A stretch of DNA of 64,000 nucleotides from AP-15 sp050729795 (lineage in GTDB: Bacteria; Pseudomonadota; Alphaproteobacteria; ATCC43930; CGMCC-115725). The notes beneath the pieces were generated by a model. That model made no database searches, had not been told where the DNA came from, and saw nothing but the letters and a program-made list of their open reading frames with translations. The position numbers and the translations under genes were made by a program. Shown here one piece after another: positions 9,290 through 17,042 of this stretch. Location: NCBI GenBank assembly GCA_050729795.1, contig JBOHME010000008.1, forward strand, positions 8,048-72,047. Direction: 5' to 3'. The stretch's first letter is position 1, and each line of letters begins with the position of its first letter.

Positions 9290-10512
9290 CGCCGCGCCTC
9301 CCGCTCGGCAAGCGCCGCGCGATAGAGGGCAACCGTTTCGCCGGCGACGATCTCCTCGGCGAAGTGGTTTTCGATCAGCCTCCTGCCGGCTCGTCCCATG
9401 CGGTGCCGCAATAAAGGATCGGCGGCGACTGCCGCGATCGCATCGGCAAGCGCGGCGGTGTCGCGCGGCGGCACGAGAAGGCCGGTTTCGCCGGCGCGTA
9501 CCACCTCGCGGCAGCCGGGCACGTCGCTGGCGACAATCGGCCGGGCGCAGGCGGCCGCCTCAATGAGCGCCTTCGGCACCCCTTCGCCATAGGTTGTCGG
9601 CAGCACGGCGATCGCCGCACGGCGCCACACCGTGCGCACATCGGCGACTTCTCCGAGCCAAGAGATGCCGGGTTCGGCGGCGAGGCGCGACAGGGTCTTT
9701 GCCGACAGCGAGCCGGTGTTGCCGGGATCTGTCGGCCCCGCCAGCTCCAGCTCGATCGCGAGCCCGCGCGAACGCAGCCGGCGAATCGCCGCGATCGCAT
9801 CGAGCACCCCCTTGTCGCGCAGCATGCGTCCGACCAGCGCCACCGTGATCGGGCCGGTGCCGGGCGGCGGTGGCAATGCTGCAAAATGCGTCGTGTCGAC
9901 GCCCGATCCACGGATCAGCGCAATGCGCTCGGATGCGATCCCGAGGCGCAGGAGACGGGTGGCGTCATCCGGGTTCTGCACCACGATATGCTCGCCGGCG
10001 CCGGCGGCGAGACGCACGGCCAGACCGAGCAGTGGTCGCCGCAGGCGCGCGGCGAGCGTCGTCGCCGTAAACCCGGAACCGAGCCCCATCAGGGAGTGGA
10101 TCGCGACGGGCGCCTCGCGCCGATCGCGAAAGGCGAGTACACGGGCGAGACTGCCCAACAGCACCGGCTTCACCGCCACATGGTGCAGGAGATCGGGCTG
10201 CTCGTCTCGGTAGAGCCGCGCGATCGCGCGCACCGCGCGGAGCGCGCCGCCGAGCCCGTCATGCCGCCGGCGCCAGGCAAGCGGGCGCAGCGCAAAGCCT
10301 TCGTCGCGGATTTGCTCGCCGTGCCGGCCGACCCGGGTGGCGACGACGACGTCGAAACCGAAGGTGCGGGCGGCACGCGCCACCGGCAGGCGGTGCGAGC
10401 AGAAATACCAATCCTCGGTCACCAGAAACAGCAGCTTTGGCCGTCGCCCGGGACCGCCGCCGACGGCCGGGGGCGATGACGGGCGCGGTCGGGGCGAACC
10501 GGGCTGGGTCAC
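9286..10512 (-). CDS. Glycosyltransferase family 4-like
   Basis: GT-B fold glycosyltransferase (408 aa), cytoplasmic, probably acting on a cell-surface polysaccharide. The N-terminal acceptor domain starts KLLFLVTEDWYFCSHRLPVA after a proline-rich leader. The C-terminal donor domain shows VALVGRMLRDKGVLDAI, the EGVPKALIEAAACARPIVAS motif (E-x7-E region) and GLLVPPRD. The start is a GTG at 10512 with no clear Shine-Dalgarno, so the first 24 or so residues are uncertain. It is divergent from the sugar epimerase gene at 10640, suggesting a shared polysaccharide function. Sugar and linkage cannot be read from sequence. Confidence 0.88.
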   Translation of the reverse strand: MTQPGSPRPRPSSPPAVGGGPGRRPKLLFLVTEDWYFCSHRLPVARAARTFGFDVVVATRVGRHGEQIRDEGFALRPLAWRRRHDGLGGALRAVRAIARLYRDEQPDLLHHVAVKPVLLGSLARVLAFRDRREAPVAIHSLMGLGSGFTATTLAARLRRPLLGLAVRLAAGAGEHIVVQNPDDATRLLRLGIASERIALIRGSGVDTTHFAALPPPPGTGPITVALVGRMLRDKGVLDAIAAIRRLRSRGLAIELELAGPTDPGNTGSLSAKTLSRLAAEPGISWLGEVADVRTVWRRAAIAVLPTTYGEGVPKALIEAAACARPIVASDVPGCREVVRAGETGLLVPPRDTAALADAIAAVAADPLLRHRMGRAGRRLIENHFAEEIVAGETVALYRAALAEREARR

Positions 10513-10639
10513 GCGGCAGAAGGATATGACATCGCGGCCATCGCCGACGCTGTTGCCCCAAGAGCGACCTTTCTCTAATCGATCGCGATGGCAATGGCTC
10601 GCCCAATCGCGCGCCGGCGCCGCGGCGGGAGCAGATCAT

Positions 10640-11602
10640 GTGCGCATCCTGGTGACCGGTGCCGCGGGGTTTATCGGCAGCGCCTTGTGCCGCGAGCTGG
10701 TGCGCCGCGGCCACCTGGTCGAAGGCGTCACCCGCGGCACTGCGCCGCCGATCGCCGGCGTGGCGCTCGTCCCGATCGGCGACATCGGACCGCGGACCAG
10801 CTGGCGGGGCCGGCTCGATCATGTCGATGTCGTCGTTCATCTTGCCACTCGCGCACATCGCCCGATTGCTGCTGGCGATGCGAATGACGAAGCTGAGGCG
10901 GCGGCGGTGTTGGCCCGTGCCGCGGCGGCGGCAGGGGTCGGCAGGTTCGTGCATGTCAGCTCGATCCGGGCGATGGGTGCGGCGACCGCCCGCGGCACCC
11001 CATTTCGTTCCGGCGACCCGGCGCTGCCGGCCGATCCTTACGGGCGGGCAAAGCTGGCAATCGAGCGGGCACTGGCCGCGGCGGCGCGCGATGGCGGGCT
11101 TGACCTCGTCGCCCTGCGGCCGCCGCTGGTCCATGGGCCCGGTGTCAAGGGCAATCTGAGGGCCCTGATCCGGCTCGTCGCGAGCGGGCTGCCGCTGCCC
11201 TTTGCCCGGATCGACAACCGGCGCAGCCTGCTGTTTCGCGACAACCTCGTCGATCTTCTGGCGATCGCCTGCACCCATCCCGCCGCCCCGCGCAGAGTAT
11301 TGCTGGCGCGCGACCCGGCCGATTTGTCGACGCCCGCGCTGATCGGCGCGCTGGCCGCCGGTCTCGGTCGCCGCCCGCGCCTCGTTGCCGCACCGGCCGC
11401 CGCTCTTGGGGCGCTCGCGCGTTTGCCGGCGCTGGGGCCGGTGCTGACGCGACTGACCTGTTCCTTGCAGGTCGATGACGCGGAAACCCGCCGCGTGCTC
11501 GGCTGGTCGCCGCGGATCGCCAGTGAGGCCGGGCTCGCGGCGACCGCGCGCTTTTATGTCCGGCAGCAGCGCGGCGACCGTGTCTGTGGTGTTGTTCCAT
11601 GA
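10640..11602 (+). CDS. NAD-dependent epimerase/dehydratase (extended SDR)
   Basis: Nucleotide-sugar modifying enzyme of the extended SDR family (320 aa). The Rossmann motif VTGAAGFIGSALCRELVRRG is at the N-terminus. VVVHLATRAHR, VHVSSIRAMGA and the catalytic-type DPYGRAKLAIERAL (YxxxK) follow, then LRPPLVHGPGVKGNL. The start is GTG 10640, with GGAG 8 nt upstream; an ATG two bases before is out of frame. The gene resembles the UDP-sugar 4-epimerase/reductase group used in O-antigen synthesis. It is divergent from a glycosyltransferase and overlaps the next gene by 4 bp. Confidence 0.88.
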   Translation: MRILVTGAAGFIGSALCRELVRRGHLVEGVTRGTAPPIAGVALVPIGDIGPRTSWRGRLDHVDVVVHLATRAHRPIAAGDANDEAEAAAVLARAAAAAGVGRFVHVSSIRAMGAATARGTPFRSGDPALPADPYGRAKLAIERALAAAARDGGLDLVALRPPLVHGPGVKGNLRALIRLVASGLPLPFARIDNRRSLLFRDNLVDLLAIACTHPAAPRRVLLARDPADLSTPALIGALAAGLGRRPRLVAAPAAALGALARLPALGPVLTRLTCSLQVDDAETRRVLGWSPRIASEAGLAATARFYVRQQRGDRVCGVVP

Positions 11603-11952
11603 AACACCGCCCCGATGGGACCACAGCGATGATCGCACGCGATCAAGACGTCGAGCTGATCGGCCACGCGCTCTCTTATGTGATTGCGCTCTACCGGGAG
11701 CTGAGCCAGGAGAATGGTGCTCCAAGCGCCGGCACGCAGAATCAGGCGGTCGATTTTGTCCTCGCCGATCCGCAGTTGCGCGCCGCAATTCGCGAGTGGG
11801 GGCGCACGCGCAGCATCGACGAGGCGACCACGGGACCGCCGCGCCGGCTGCCGGGCGGTGCTGCTCACGACCGCCTCCGCGCCTATCTGAACAGCATCAT
11901 GGAGCCGCCCGTCTTTGCCCGGCCGCGACAGGAGCCGAGCCGCCGGGGTTGA
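11599..11952 (+). CDS. Hypothetical protein, 117 aa
   Basis: I do not recognise this protein. It is soluble and without a signal peptide. The N-terminal half (residues about 12-42, IARDQDVELIGHALSYVIAL) looks helical and the C-terminal third is rich in Pro and Arg. The ATG overlaps the stop of the epimerase gene (ATGA), which suggests translational coupling and supports its being real. Function is unknown. Confidence 0.6.
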   Translation: MKHRPDGTTAMIARDQDVELIGHALSYVIALYRELSQENGAPSAGTQNQAVDFVLADPQLRAAIREWGRTRSIDEATTGPPRRLPGGAAHDRLRAYLNSIMEPPVFARPRQEPSRRG

Positions 11953-12040
11953 CGGTTCCGGCGCTGATTTTTGCATGCGGGCGCGCTATATCAGGAGCGG
12001 CTCGTCTACACTAAACCATCTTCGAGCGCAGGAGCACCCG

Positions 12041-12526
12041 TTGCCGAGCTTCGATATCGTCTCGCGTCTCGACCTGGCCGAGGTTGACAACGCGCTCGCC
12101 GGGATCACGCGCGAGATCGCCACGCGGTTCGACTTCAAGGGCAGCAAATGCTCGATCGAACGCAGCGACGCCGCCCTGACGCTGCTCGCCGACGACGAGC
12201 TCAAGCTGAAGCAGATGCACGAATTGCTAAAGGTGCACATGACGCGGCGCAAGGTCGAACCTGGAGCGCTCGACTATCGGCCGCCGGAAAAGGCTTCGGG
12301 CAACGCCGTGCGCCAGACGATCGCGCTGCGCCAGGGGGTCGGGGCCGATCTCGCCCGCCAGCTGATCCGCACGATCAAGGACAAGAAGCTCAAGGTCCAG
12401 GTGTCGATCCAGGGCGACGAGGTGCGGGTCACCGGCAAAAAGCGCGACGATCTGCAGGACGCGATCGCCGTGATTCGCGGCCTCAAGCTCGATCAGCCGC
12501 TGCAATATCTGAATTTTCGTGAATGA
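12041..12526 (+). CDS. yajQ: YajQ family nucleotide-binding protein
   Basis: YajQ/DUF520 family protein (161 aa). Members bind nucleotides and some homologues bind cyclic di-GMP and influence transcription of virulence genes; the role here is unproven. Characteristic stretches are PSFDIVSRLDLAEVDNAL, TRFDFKGSKCSIE, the LRQGVGADLARQLIRTIKD core and the end LKLDQPLQYLNFRE. The start is a TTG at 12041, supported by AGGAG 7 nt upstream and by the family N-terminus MPSFDIVS; there is no ATG in frame. Two small GC hairpins lie between the stop codon and the tRNA-Glu gene. Confidence 0.95.
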   Translation: MPSFDIVSRLDLAEVDNALAGITREIATRFDFKGSKCSIERSDAALTLLADDELKLKQMHELLKVHMTRRKVEPGALDYRPPEKASGNAVRQTIALRQGVGADLARQLIRTIKDKKLKVQVSIQGDEVRVTGKKRDDLQDAIAVIRGLKLDQPLQYLNFRE

Positions 12527-12606
12527 GCCGAGAGGCTCCACGGCCCGATGGGGAGCCATGAGGCTTGCTCCCGGCGAAGGCGGCGGCTATGAAACGTGCT
12601 GCCCTC

Positions 12607-12682
12607 GTCCCCTTCGTCTAGAGGCCCAGGACACCGCCCTCTCACGGCGGCAACACCGGTTCGAATCCGGTAGGGGACGCCA
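12607..12682 (+). tRNA. tRNA-Glu (anticodon CTC)
   Basis: A 76-nt cloverleaf including an encoded CCA. The acceptor stem GTCCCCT pairs with the 3' strand before GCCA. The D-arm includes TCTAGAGGCCCAGGA, the anticodon stem CCGCC/GGCGG encloses the loop CTCTCAC (anticodon CTC), and the T-loop is GTTCGAATC. It reads GAG codons. Confidence 0.97.
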
Positions 12683-12774
12683 TTCCGCGCAGCCTCGACG
12701 GAGCGTGGCCGATCGTGCGGGCGCCGTGCCGGCAACCCCGACGATCAATTCCCCAGGGTGATGGATTTGACATC

Positions 12775-12828
12775 GAGCCGCGCAAAACGGGCGAGCCGCG
12801 CAAAACGGGCGAGCCGCGCAAAACCGGC
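12775..12828. repeat. Tandem repeat, 18 bp unit x3
   Basis: Three units of gagccgcgcaaaacgggc at 12775-12792, 12793-12810 and 12811-12828, with one mismatch in the last. They lie between tRNA-Glu and the nitroreductase gene. The region is open in the nitroreductase frame (encoding EPRKTG repeats) but has no family resemblance there, so I treat it as non-coding leader. Confidence 0.92.
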
Positions 12829-12897
12829 GAGCGCACCGCCGGCGGTCGGTCGGCGCGTCAGGGCCGCGAGCGCAAACCGGGCCGCGGTGTCCGGCGG

Positions 12898-13485
12898 ATG
12901 AGCACGATCGGCGCCAGCGCGTTGGCGGTGCTCTTTGGCGAGGCCCGCACCTTTACCCGCTGGCAGCAGCGGCCGGTCCCGCCGGGGCTAATCGAAACCG
13001 CTGTGGCGCTCGCCGGGCTTGGCCCGACCAGCGGCAATTGCCAGCCGATGCGGCTGGTGCTGGTGACGAGCGCCGGCAGCAAGGAGCGGCTGCTGCCCTG
13101 TGTCTCCTCGGGCAATCTTGAAAAGGTGCGCACTGCACCGGTTACCGCGATCGTCGCCTATGATCGCGAATTCTACGACTTCTTGCCGCGGCTTTATCCG
13201 CATGCCGACGCGCGCGGCTGGTTCACCACCGATGCGGCGCTGGCGGCCGAGACCGGGTTCCGCAACAGCTCGCTGCAGGGCGCTTATCTGATCCTGGCGT
13301 TGCGCGGACAGGGGCTCGATTGCGGACCGATGTCGGGTTTCGACAATGCCAAGATCGACTCTGCCTTCTTCCCCGATGGGCGGTGGCGCAGCAATTTTCT
13401 GCTGAATATCGGCTATGGCGAGCGACCGCATCCGCACTCACGGCTGCCGCGGCTCGATTTTGCCGAGATCGCCCAATGGGCATAA
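12898..13485 (+). CDS. Nitroreductase family protein (RutE/HadB-like)
   Basis: FMN-dependent nitroreductase-fold oxidoreductase of 195 aa, close in length and motifs to the malonic semialdehyde reductase RutE subgroup. FMN-binding features are EARTFTRWQQRPVP near the N-terminus, GPTSGNCQPMRLVLV and the C-terminal NFLLNIGYGERPHPHSRLPR. ALRGQGLDCGPMSGFDNAKID is the typical late helix and loop. The ATG at 12898 was chosen because it gives the family length and avoids the upstream 18-bp repeat tract, although the frame is open further 5'. No other rut genes are present, so the physiological substrate is undetermined. Confidence 0.85.
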   Translation: MSTIGASALAVLFGEARTFTRWQQRPVPPGLIETAVALAGLGPTSGNCQPMRLVLVTSAGSKERLLPCVSSGNLEKVRTAPVTAIVAYDREFYDFLPRLYPHADARGWFTTDAALAAETGFRNSSLQGAYLILALRGQGLDCGPMSGFDNAKIDSAFFPDGRWRSNFLLNIGYGERPHPHSRLPRLDFAEIAQWA

Positions 13486-13522
13486 AACACGGCGACAACA
13501 GCACCAGCCTCTCGGTGGCGCG

Positions 13523-14788
13523 ATGGCGGCAAGCGGCGGCAAGCGGGTCGGGGTCATCGGCGCGGGCATGGTCGGTGTGTGTGTCGCGAGCTATCTGCAG
13601 CGCGATGGCCACAAAGTCTTCATCGTCGAACGGGGCGAGCCGGGACATGGCGCGTCCTTTGGCAATGCCGGGGCGCTCAACGCCTCCTCGGTAACCCCGG
13701 TGTCGATGCCGGGGATCGTCTGGAATGTGCCGCGCTGGCTGTTCGACCCGATCGGGCCGCTGTCGCTGCGCTGGCGCTATCTGCCGACGATCGCGCCGTG
13801 GCTGATCCGCTTTATCCGCGCCGGGTCTCCAGAACGGGTTCACGCGCAGGCCCGCGCGTTGCGGCCGCTGGTCGGTGCGACCCTCGATGCGCTGATGCCA
13901 CTGGTGCGCGACGCGGGGGCCGAGGAGCTGGTGCACCGGCGGGGCCACCTTTATGTCTACCGCTCCGCCGACGGCCCGGAAAAGGAGCGGTTCGCGTGGG
14001 AATTGCGGCACGAGAACGGGGTCGAGATCGACACCTTCGACGCCGATGAATTGCGCCAGCTCGAACCGGCTTTGTCGCGCGATTACCGCCGCGGGATCCT
14101 GGTGCGGGAGAATGGCCACACCTCGAACCCGCTGGCGCTGGTTCAGCGCCTGCTCGATTATTTCCGACGCTGCGGCGGCGAAGTAGTGCAGGCTCGTGCC
14201 GACGGGTTCCGGCTCGACGGCCGCCGCCTTACGGCAATCCGCACCGACCAGGGCGAGTTGCCGGCCGATGCCGCAATCATCTGCGCCGGCGCCTGGTCGC
14301 GGCCGCTCGCCCGATCGCTCGGCGACCGCATCCCGCTCGAAACCGAGCGTGGCTATCATCTGATGATCCGCGATCCGGAGGTCATGCCGCGTATCCCGGT
14401 GGCCGATGCCGACGGCAAGTTCGTCGCCACGCCGATGCAGACCGGGCTGCGCTTTGCCGGCACGGTCGAGCTCGCCGGGCTCGCGGCACCGCCCGATTGG
14501 CGGCGGGCTAATATCCTGCTGGAACAGGGCCGCCGCATGCTGCCGGGGCTCGCCGCCGATCATCCGGCCGAGCGCATCTCGATGTGGATGGGACATCGGC
14601 CGAGCCTGCCTGATTCATTACCGGCGCTTGGACCCTCGCGGGCGACCCCGGATGTGATCTATGCGTTTGGCCACGGGCATGTCGGCATGACCGCGGCGCC
14701 GATGACCGGCAGGGTCGTCGCCGATCTGGTTGCCGACCGCCGGCCTTCGATCGATATCGCGCCGTTCGCCGCGTCCCGCTTTGCCTGA
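13523..14788 (+). CDS. D-amino acid dehydrogenase (DadA-like FAD oxidoreductase)
   Basis: DAO-superfamily flavoprotein (421 aa), most like the small subunit of D-amino acid dehydrogenase, which oxidises D-amino acids to 2-oxo acids and passes electrons to the respiratory chain. The FAD motif VGVIGAGMVGVCVASYLQRD is at the N-terminus. SFGNAGALNASSVTPVSMPG, ETERGYHLMI and the C-terminal WMGHRPSLPDSLPALGPS and YAFGHGHVGMTAAPMTG follow, all typical of DadA. The gene begins 37 bp after the nitroreductase gene and may be co-transcribed with it. No alanine racemase gene is adjacent. Confidence 0.9.
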   Translation: MAASGGKRVGVIGAGMVGVCVASYLQRDGHKVFIVERGEPGHGASFGNAGALNASSVTPVSMPGIVWNVPRWLFDPIGPLSLRWRYLPTIAPWLIRFIRAGSPERVHAQARALRPLVGATLDALMPLVRDAGAEELVHRRGHLYVYRSADGPEKERFAWELRHENGVEIDTFDADELRQLEPALSRDYRRGILVRENGHTSNPLALVQRLLDYFRRCGGEVVQARADGFRLDGRRLTAIRTDQGELPADAAIICAGAWSRPLARSLGDRIPLETERGYHLMIRDPEVMPRIPVADADGKFVATPMQTGLRFAGTVELAGLAAPPDWRRANILLEQGRRMLPGLAADHPAERISMWMGHRPSLPDSLPALGPSRATPDVIYAFGHGHVGMTAAPMTGRVVADLVADRRPSIDIAPFAASRFA

Positions 14789-14903
14789 TCATCGGCACCA
14801 TAGGGCGCTTCGCGTTCCGCGCGACTGAAGATTTCCACTGAACCCGGTTGAGCATATGGCTGCACGCGCTCCCACTTTGTGCCATCTCAAAAGGAAAGGA
14901 GGG

Positions 14904-14929
14904 GGAACCTCCCAATCTCTGCATCTGTT
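14904..14929 (+). promoter_or_regulatory. Candidate EcfG-type general stress promoter
   Basis: GGAAC at 14904-14908 and GTT at 14927-14929 are separated by 18 nt. This is close to the alphaproteobacterial EcfG (sigma-EcfG) consensus GGAAC-N16/17-CGTT, with T in place of the C. The site is about 70 nt upstream of the first KGG-repeat stress protein gene, a plausible target. It is a sequence match only. Confidence 0.4.
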
Positions 14930-14997
14930 CGCCCATCTACGCCGCGCTTCATACTTTGGGGATGAGCGGTGAACCCTCAACGAGCAGAGTCGATATC

Positions 14998-15234
14998 ATG
15001 CCTGGTCGGGACCAAACGCAGACATCGAACCGCGGATTTGCCTCGATGGACGAGAAGAAGCAGCGCGAGACCGCCAGCAAGGGCGGCCAGGCCAGCGGCG
15101 GGAACTTCAAAAACGATCCCGAGCGCGCCGCCGAAGCCGGCCGCAAGGGCGGACATGATGTTCCGGCCGAGGAGCGGGAACGCGCCTCGAAGGCAGGGCG
15201 CAACGGCGGCGAGCACAGCCACGACCGGCGCTAG
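14998..15234 (+). CDS. KGG-repeat general stress protein
   Basis: Small, highly charged, Gly-rich protein (78 aa) with repeats of the stress-induced KGG motif. These are ETASKGGQASGGNFKNDPER, AAEAGRKGGHDVPAEERERA and SKAGRNGGEHSHDRR, each of about 18-20 residues. Proteins of this family (GsiB/ConY-like) are hydrophilic and accumulate under stress. The ATG at 14998 precedes the first repeat by about 20 residues and was preferred over an ATG at 14962, which has only a weak upstream purine run. A second KGG-type gene follows at 15333. A candidate EcfG promoter lies upstream. Confidence 0.85.
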   Translation: MPGRDQTQTSNRGFASMDEKKQRETASKGGQASGGNFKNDPERAAEAGRKGGHDVPAEERERASKAGRNGGEHSHDRR

Positions 15235-15251
15235 CGGCTTCAGCAGCGAGG

Positions 15252-15278
15252 GAGCCCCGTGCTACGCGGGGTTCTTCT
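15252..15278 (+). terminator. Weak intrinsic terminator or attenuator
   Basis: Stem gagccccg (15252-15259) pairs with cggggttc (15267-15274) across a 7-nt loop, followed by ttct. The U-tract is poor, so it may only reduce read-through from the first to the second KGG gene. Confidence 0.4.
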
Positions 15279-15332
15279 ACTCGGGAAAGCCCAGAAACGA
15301 GCGGTGAAGATCGGAACCAGAGGAGAATGATT

Positions 15333-15578
15333 ATGGCAGATCACGATCAATCCCATGTGCGAGGGACGGTCGGTCAGAGCCATCGCGAACCCCCGACCGG
15401 ATCGACCGGGGACCGCCCGGATATCGGCAAGCCCGGCGGCACGGTCGGCCGCGACGTTGCCGAGCACAGCAAGACGCGGGATACCGAGCTCGCTGTCGAG
15501 GCCGGACGGAAAGGCAATAAGCCGAGCGAGGACGAGACCGGCGGAAAGGGTGGCGAGCACGGTAGCGGTCGCCGCTGA
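15333..15578 (+). CDS. Second small KGG-type stress protein
   Basis: Hydrophilic 81-aa protein with a degenerate pattern of the KGG type: VEAGRKGNKPSEDETGGKGG followed by EHGSGRR, the same ending style as its neighbour (EHSHDRR). The N-terminal part (HDQSHVRGTVGQSHREPPTG) is rich in Gly, Ser and charged residues and probably disordered. The start is the second of two close ATGs (15333), because AGGAG lies 7 nt upstream of it but directly abuts the first. A strong terminator follows 38 nt after the stop, closing a two-gene stress unit. Confidence 0.75.
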   Translation: MADHDQSHVRGTVGQSHREPPTGSTGDRPDIGKPGGTVGRDVAEHSKTRDTELAVEAGRKGNKPSEDETGGKGGEHGSGRR

Positions 15579-15616
15579 GCAACGAGTGTTTGACAAAAGC
15601 GTTGTGCGACCAAGAG

Positions 15617-15645
15617 GAGAGCCCCCGTGTGGGGCTCTCTTTTTT
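15617..15645 (+). terminator. Strong rho-independent terminator
   Basis: Perfect 9-bp stem gagagcccc/ggggctctc (15617-15625 and 15631-15639) with a 5-nt loop cgtgt, followed by six T residues. It terminates the KGG gene pair and is the clearest intrinsic terminator in the window. Confidence 0.93.
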
Positions 15646-15734
15646 CGCTTGACCTTGCGCCGATGCAACTGGGCCGATGCGAGGCCAGACGCCCGATCGC
15701 GCTACCGCCGCGCGGCCGCGCCGAAATGCCGTGG

Positions 15735-15803
15735 CCGGGCGGTCGGGTCGGGCGGTCGGGTCGGGTGGCCGGGTCGGGCGGCCGGGTTGGGCGGCGGGGT
15801 CGG
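15735..15803 (+). repeat. G-rich degenerate repeat with quadruplex potential
   Basis: About ten GGG runs separated by 2-5 nt, built from the degenerate units cgggcggt and cgggtcgggcgg. The tract lies between the KGG terminator and the 3' end of the convergent cupin gene. The plus strand could form G-quadruplexes; in cupin mRNA the tract would be C-rich. Confidence 0.75.
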
Positions 15804-16286
15804 TCAGTAAGGTTGGCCGTCCTGGTGGACAAAGCGCCGCTCACCGCCCGGCATCAGCGCCCGGCCGATGTCGTCATCGGGATAGATCACGGTGTCACCG
15901 GGATTGCGATCGCCGATTTCGAGATAGACGACATCGTGCATCGTGCGGTTCAGCAGATGGTGCGCATCACCCGAGCCGGCCTTGAACCCGGCACACATGC
16001 CGGGCCGCAGCATCGCCTCGCCGGCATTGGTCACCAGCACCGGCTCGCCTTCGAGAATATAGATGAACTCGTCCTCGCGCGAATGCGTATGGCGCAGCGC
16101 CGAGGCACCACCCGGCGGCAACCGGGTCATATTGACCCCGAAATTGGTCAGACCAAACAGATCACCGAGAGGTCGCCGCACCCGCCCCGCGACCCGCTGG
16201 GCGAACGGTTCCGGATAGCCGCGGCCAGGCACCGCCGGCGGCACCGAGCCGGCCTCGATTGCTTGTGGAATGCGCCCCTCTGCCAT
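15804..16286 (-). CDS. Cupin domain protein
   Basis: Single-domain cupin of 160 aa. Cupin motif 1 is represented by ALRHTHSREDEFIYILEGEP (His-x-His and Glu ligands) and motif 2 by PGMCAGFKAGSGDAHHLLNR. Metal-binding His and Glu residues are therefore retained. The N-terminal part (RIPQAIEAGSVPPAVPGRGY) and the C-terminal VIYPDDDIGRALMPGGERRF resemble a widespread group annotated only as cupin proteins of unknown substrate. The ATG at 16286 has GGAGGCGGAA just upstream. Confidence 0.88.
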   Translation of the reverse strand: MAEGRIPQAIEAGSVPPAVPGRGYPEPFAQRVAGRVRRPLGDLFGLTNFGVNMTRLPPGGASALRHTHSREDEFIYILEGEPVLVTNAGEAMLRPGMCAGFKAGSGDAHHLLNRTMHDVVYLEIGDRNPGDTVIYPDDDIGRALMPGGERRFVHQDGQPY

Positions 16287-16306
16287 TTCCGCCTCCGTTC
16301 CCTGTC

Positions 16307-16366
16307 AACCGATCCCCGACCCCCAACCGATCCCCGACCCCCAACCGATCCCCGACCCCAACCGAT
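16307..16366. repeat. Tandem repeat, 18 bp unit x3.4
   Basis: Units of aaccgatccccgaccccc at 16307-16324, 16325-16342 and 16343-16359 (one base shorter), then a partial aaccgat to 16366. They lie about 20 bp upstream of the cupin start codon, so they fall in that gene's leader or promoter region. Confidence 0.92.
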
Positions 16367-16485
16367 TGCCGGTCCGGCGCTGGAGCTTCGCCAGATCGTC
16401 ACACCGCTGCTAACATAACCCGGCCGAGCGCGTACCGGCGAGGTATCGCACGGCGGTCTGCAAAAGCTCGCAAAGGGCGAGGGTG

Positions 16486-16977
16486 ATGAGCCATGTGGTA
16501 AGGATCCGCTTTGCCACCCCAGCCGATGCCGATGCCGTGCTGCGGCTGATCCGCGAGCTTGCGGTCTACGAACGGGCTGCCAGTGCTGTCATCGCAACCG
16601 AGGCCGATCTGATCCGCCACGGGTTTGCGCCGGAACGCGAGTTTGAGGCGATCCTCGCATTTCTCGACCGGGAGCCGGTCGGAGTGGCGCTGTTCCACAA
16701 GCGGTTCTCGACCTGGCTCGGGCAGCCCTGCCTCTATCTCGAAGACCTCTACGTCGCCGAGGCGGCGCGCGGACGGGGAATTGGTCGCCGGCTGATGGCC
16801 CGGCTCGCGGCGATCGCGGTCGAGCGCGGCTGGGGCCGGATCGATTTTCAGGTGCTGGACTGGAACCCGGCGCGCGGCTTTTATCGGCGGCTCGGCATGT
16901 CCCATCTTGGGGAGTGGCTACGCTACGGCGCCGATGCCGAAGCCCTGCGTCAACTGGCGGCCGAGGACCATGGCTGA
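16486..16977 (+). CDS. GNAT family N-acetyltransferase
   Basis: GNAT acetyltransferase of 163 aa, similar to the diamine (spermidine/spermine) acetyltransferase-like group. The acetyl-CoA-binding motif A is in LYVAEAARGRGIGRRLMARL (R/Q-x-x-G-x-G/A). Upstream LYLEDLYV is motif D/A strand and downstream VLDWNPARGFYRRLGM is motif B. The ATG at 16486 is chosen; an overlapping GTG three bases upstream sits directly against the GAGG and is too close. The substrate is unknown. It is flanked by the divergent cupin and the convergent SGNH hydrolase genes. Confidence 0.88.
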   Translation: MSHVVRIRFATPADADAVLRLIRELAVYERAASAVIATEADLIRHGFAPEREFEAILAFLDREPVGVALFHKRFSTWLGQPCLYLEDLYVAEAARGRGIGRRLMARLAAIAVERGWGRIDFQVLDWNPARGFYRRLGMSHLGEWLRYGADAEALRQLAAEDHG

Positions 16978-17042
16978 AGCTCGGCTATCGCGGCGCGGCA
17001 CGGCGGCGGTGCCGGCGATTTGCGGCGCGGCGGCGCGGCGCG

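Noticed and set aside
12527..12606. Terminator between yajQ and tRNA-Glu
   Set aside because: Two small hairpins (GAGCC/GGCTC and GGGAGC/GCTCCC) are present but neither is followed by a T-run.
12715..12897. N-terminal extension of the nitroreductase through the EPRKTG repeats
   Set aside because: It has no resemblance to the family, which starts at the ATG at 12898; the repeats are likely non-coding.
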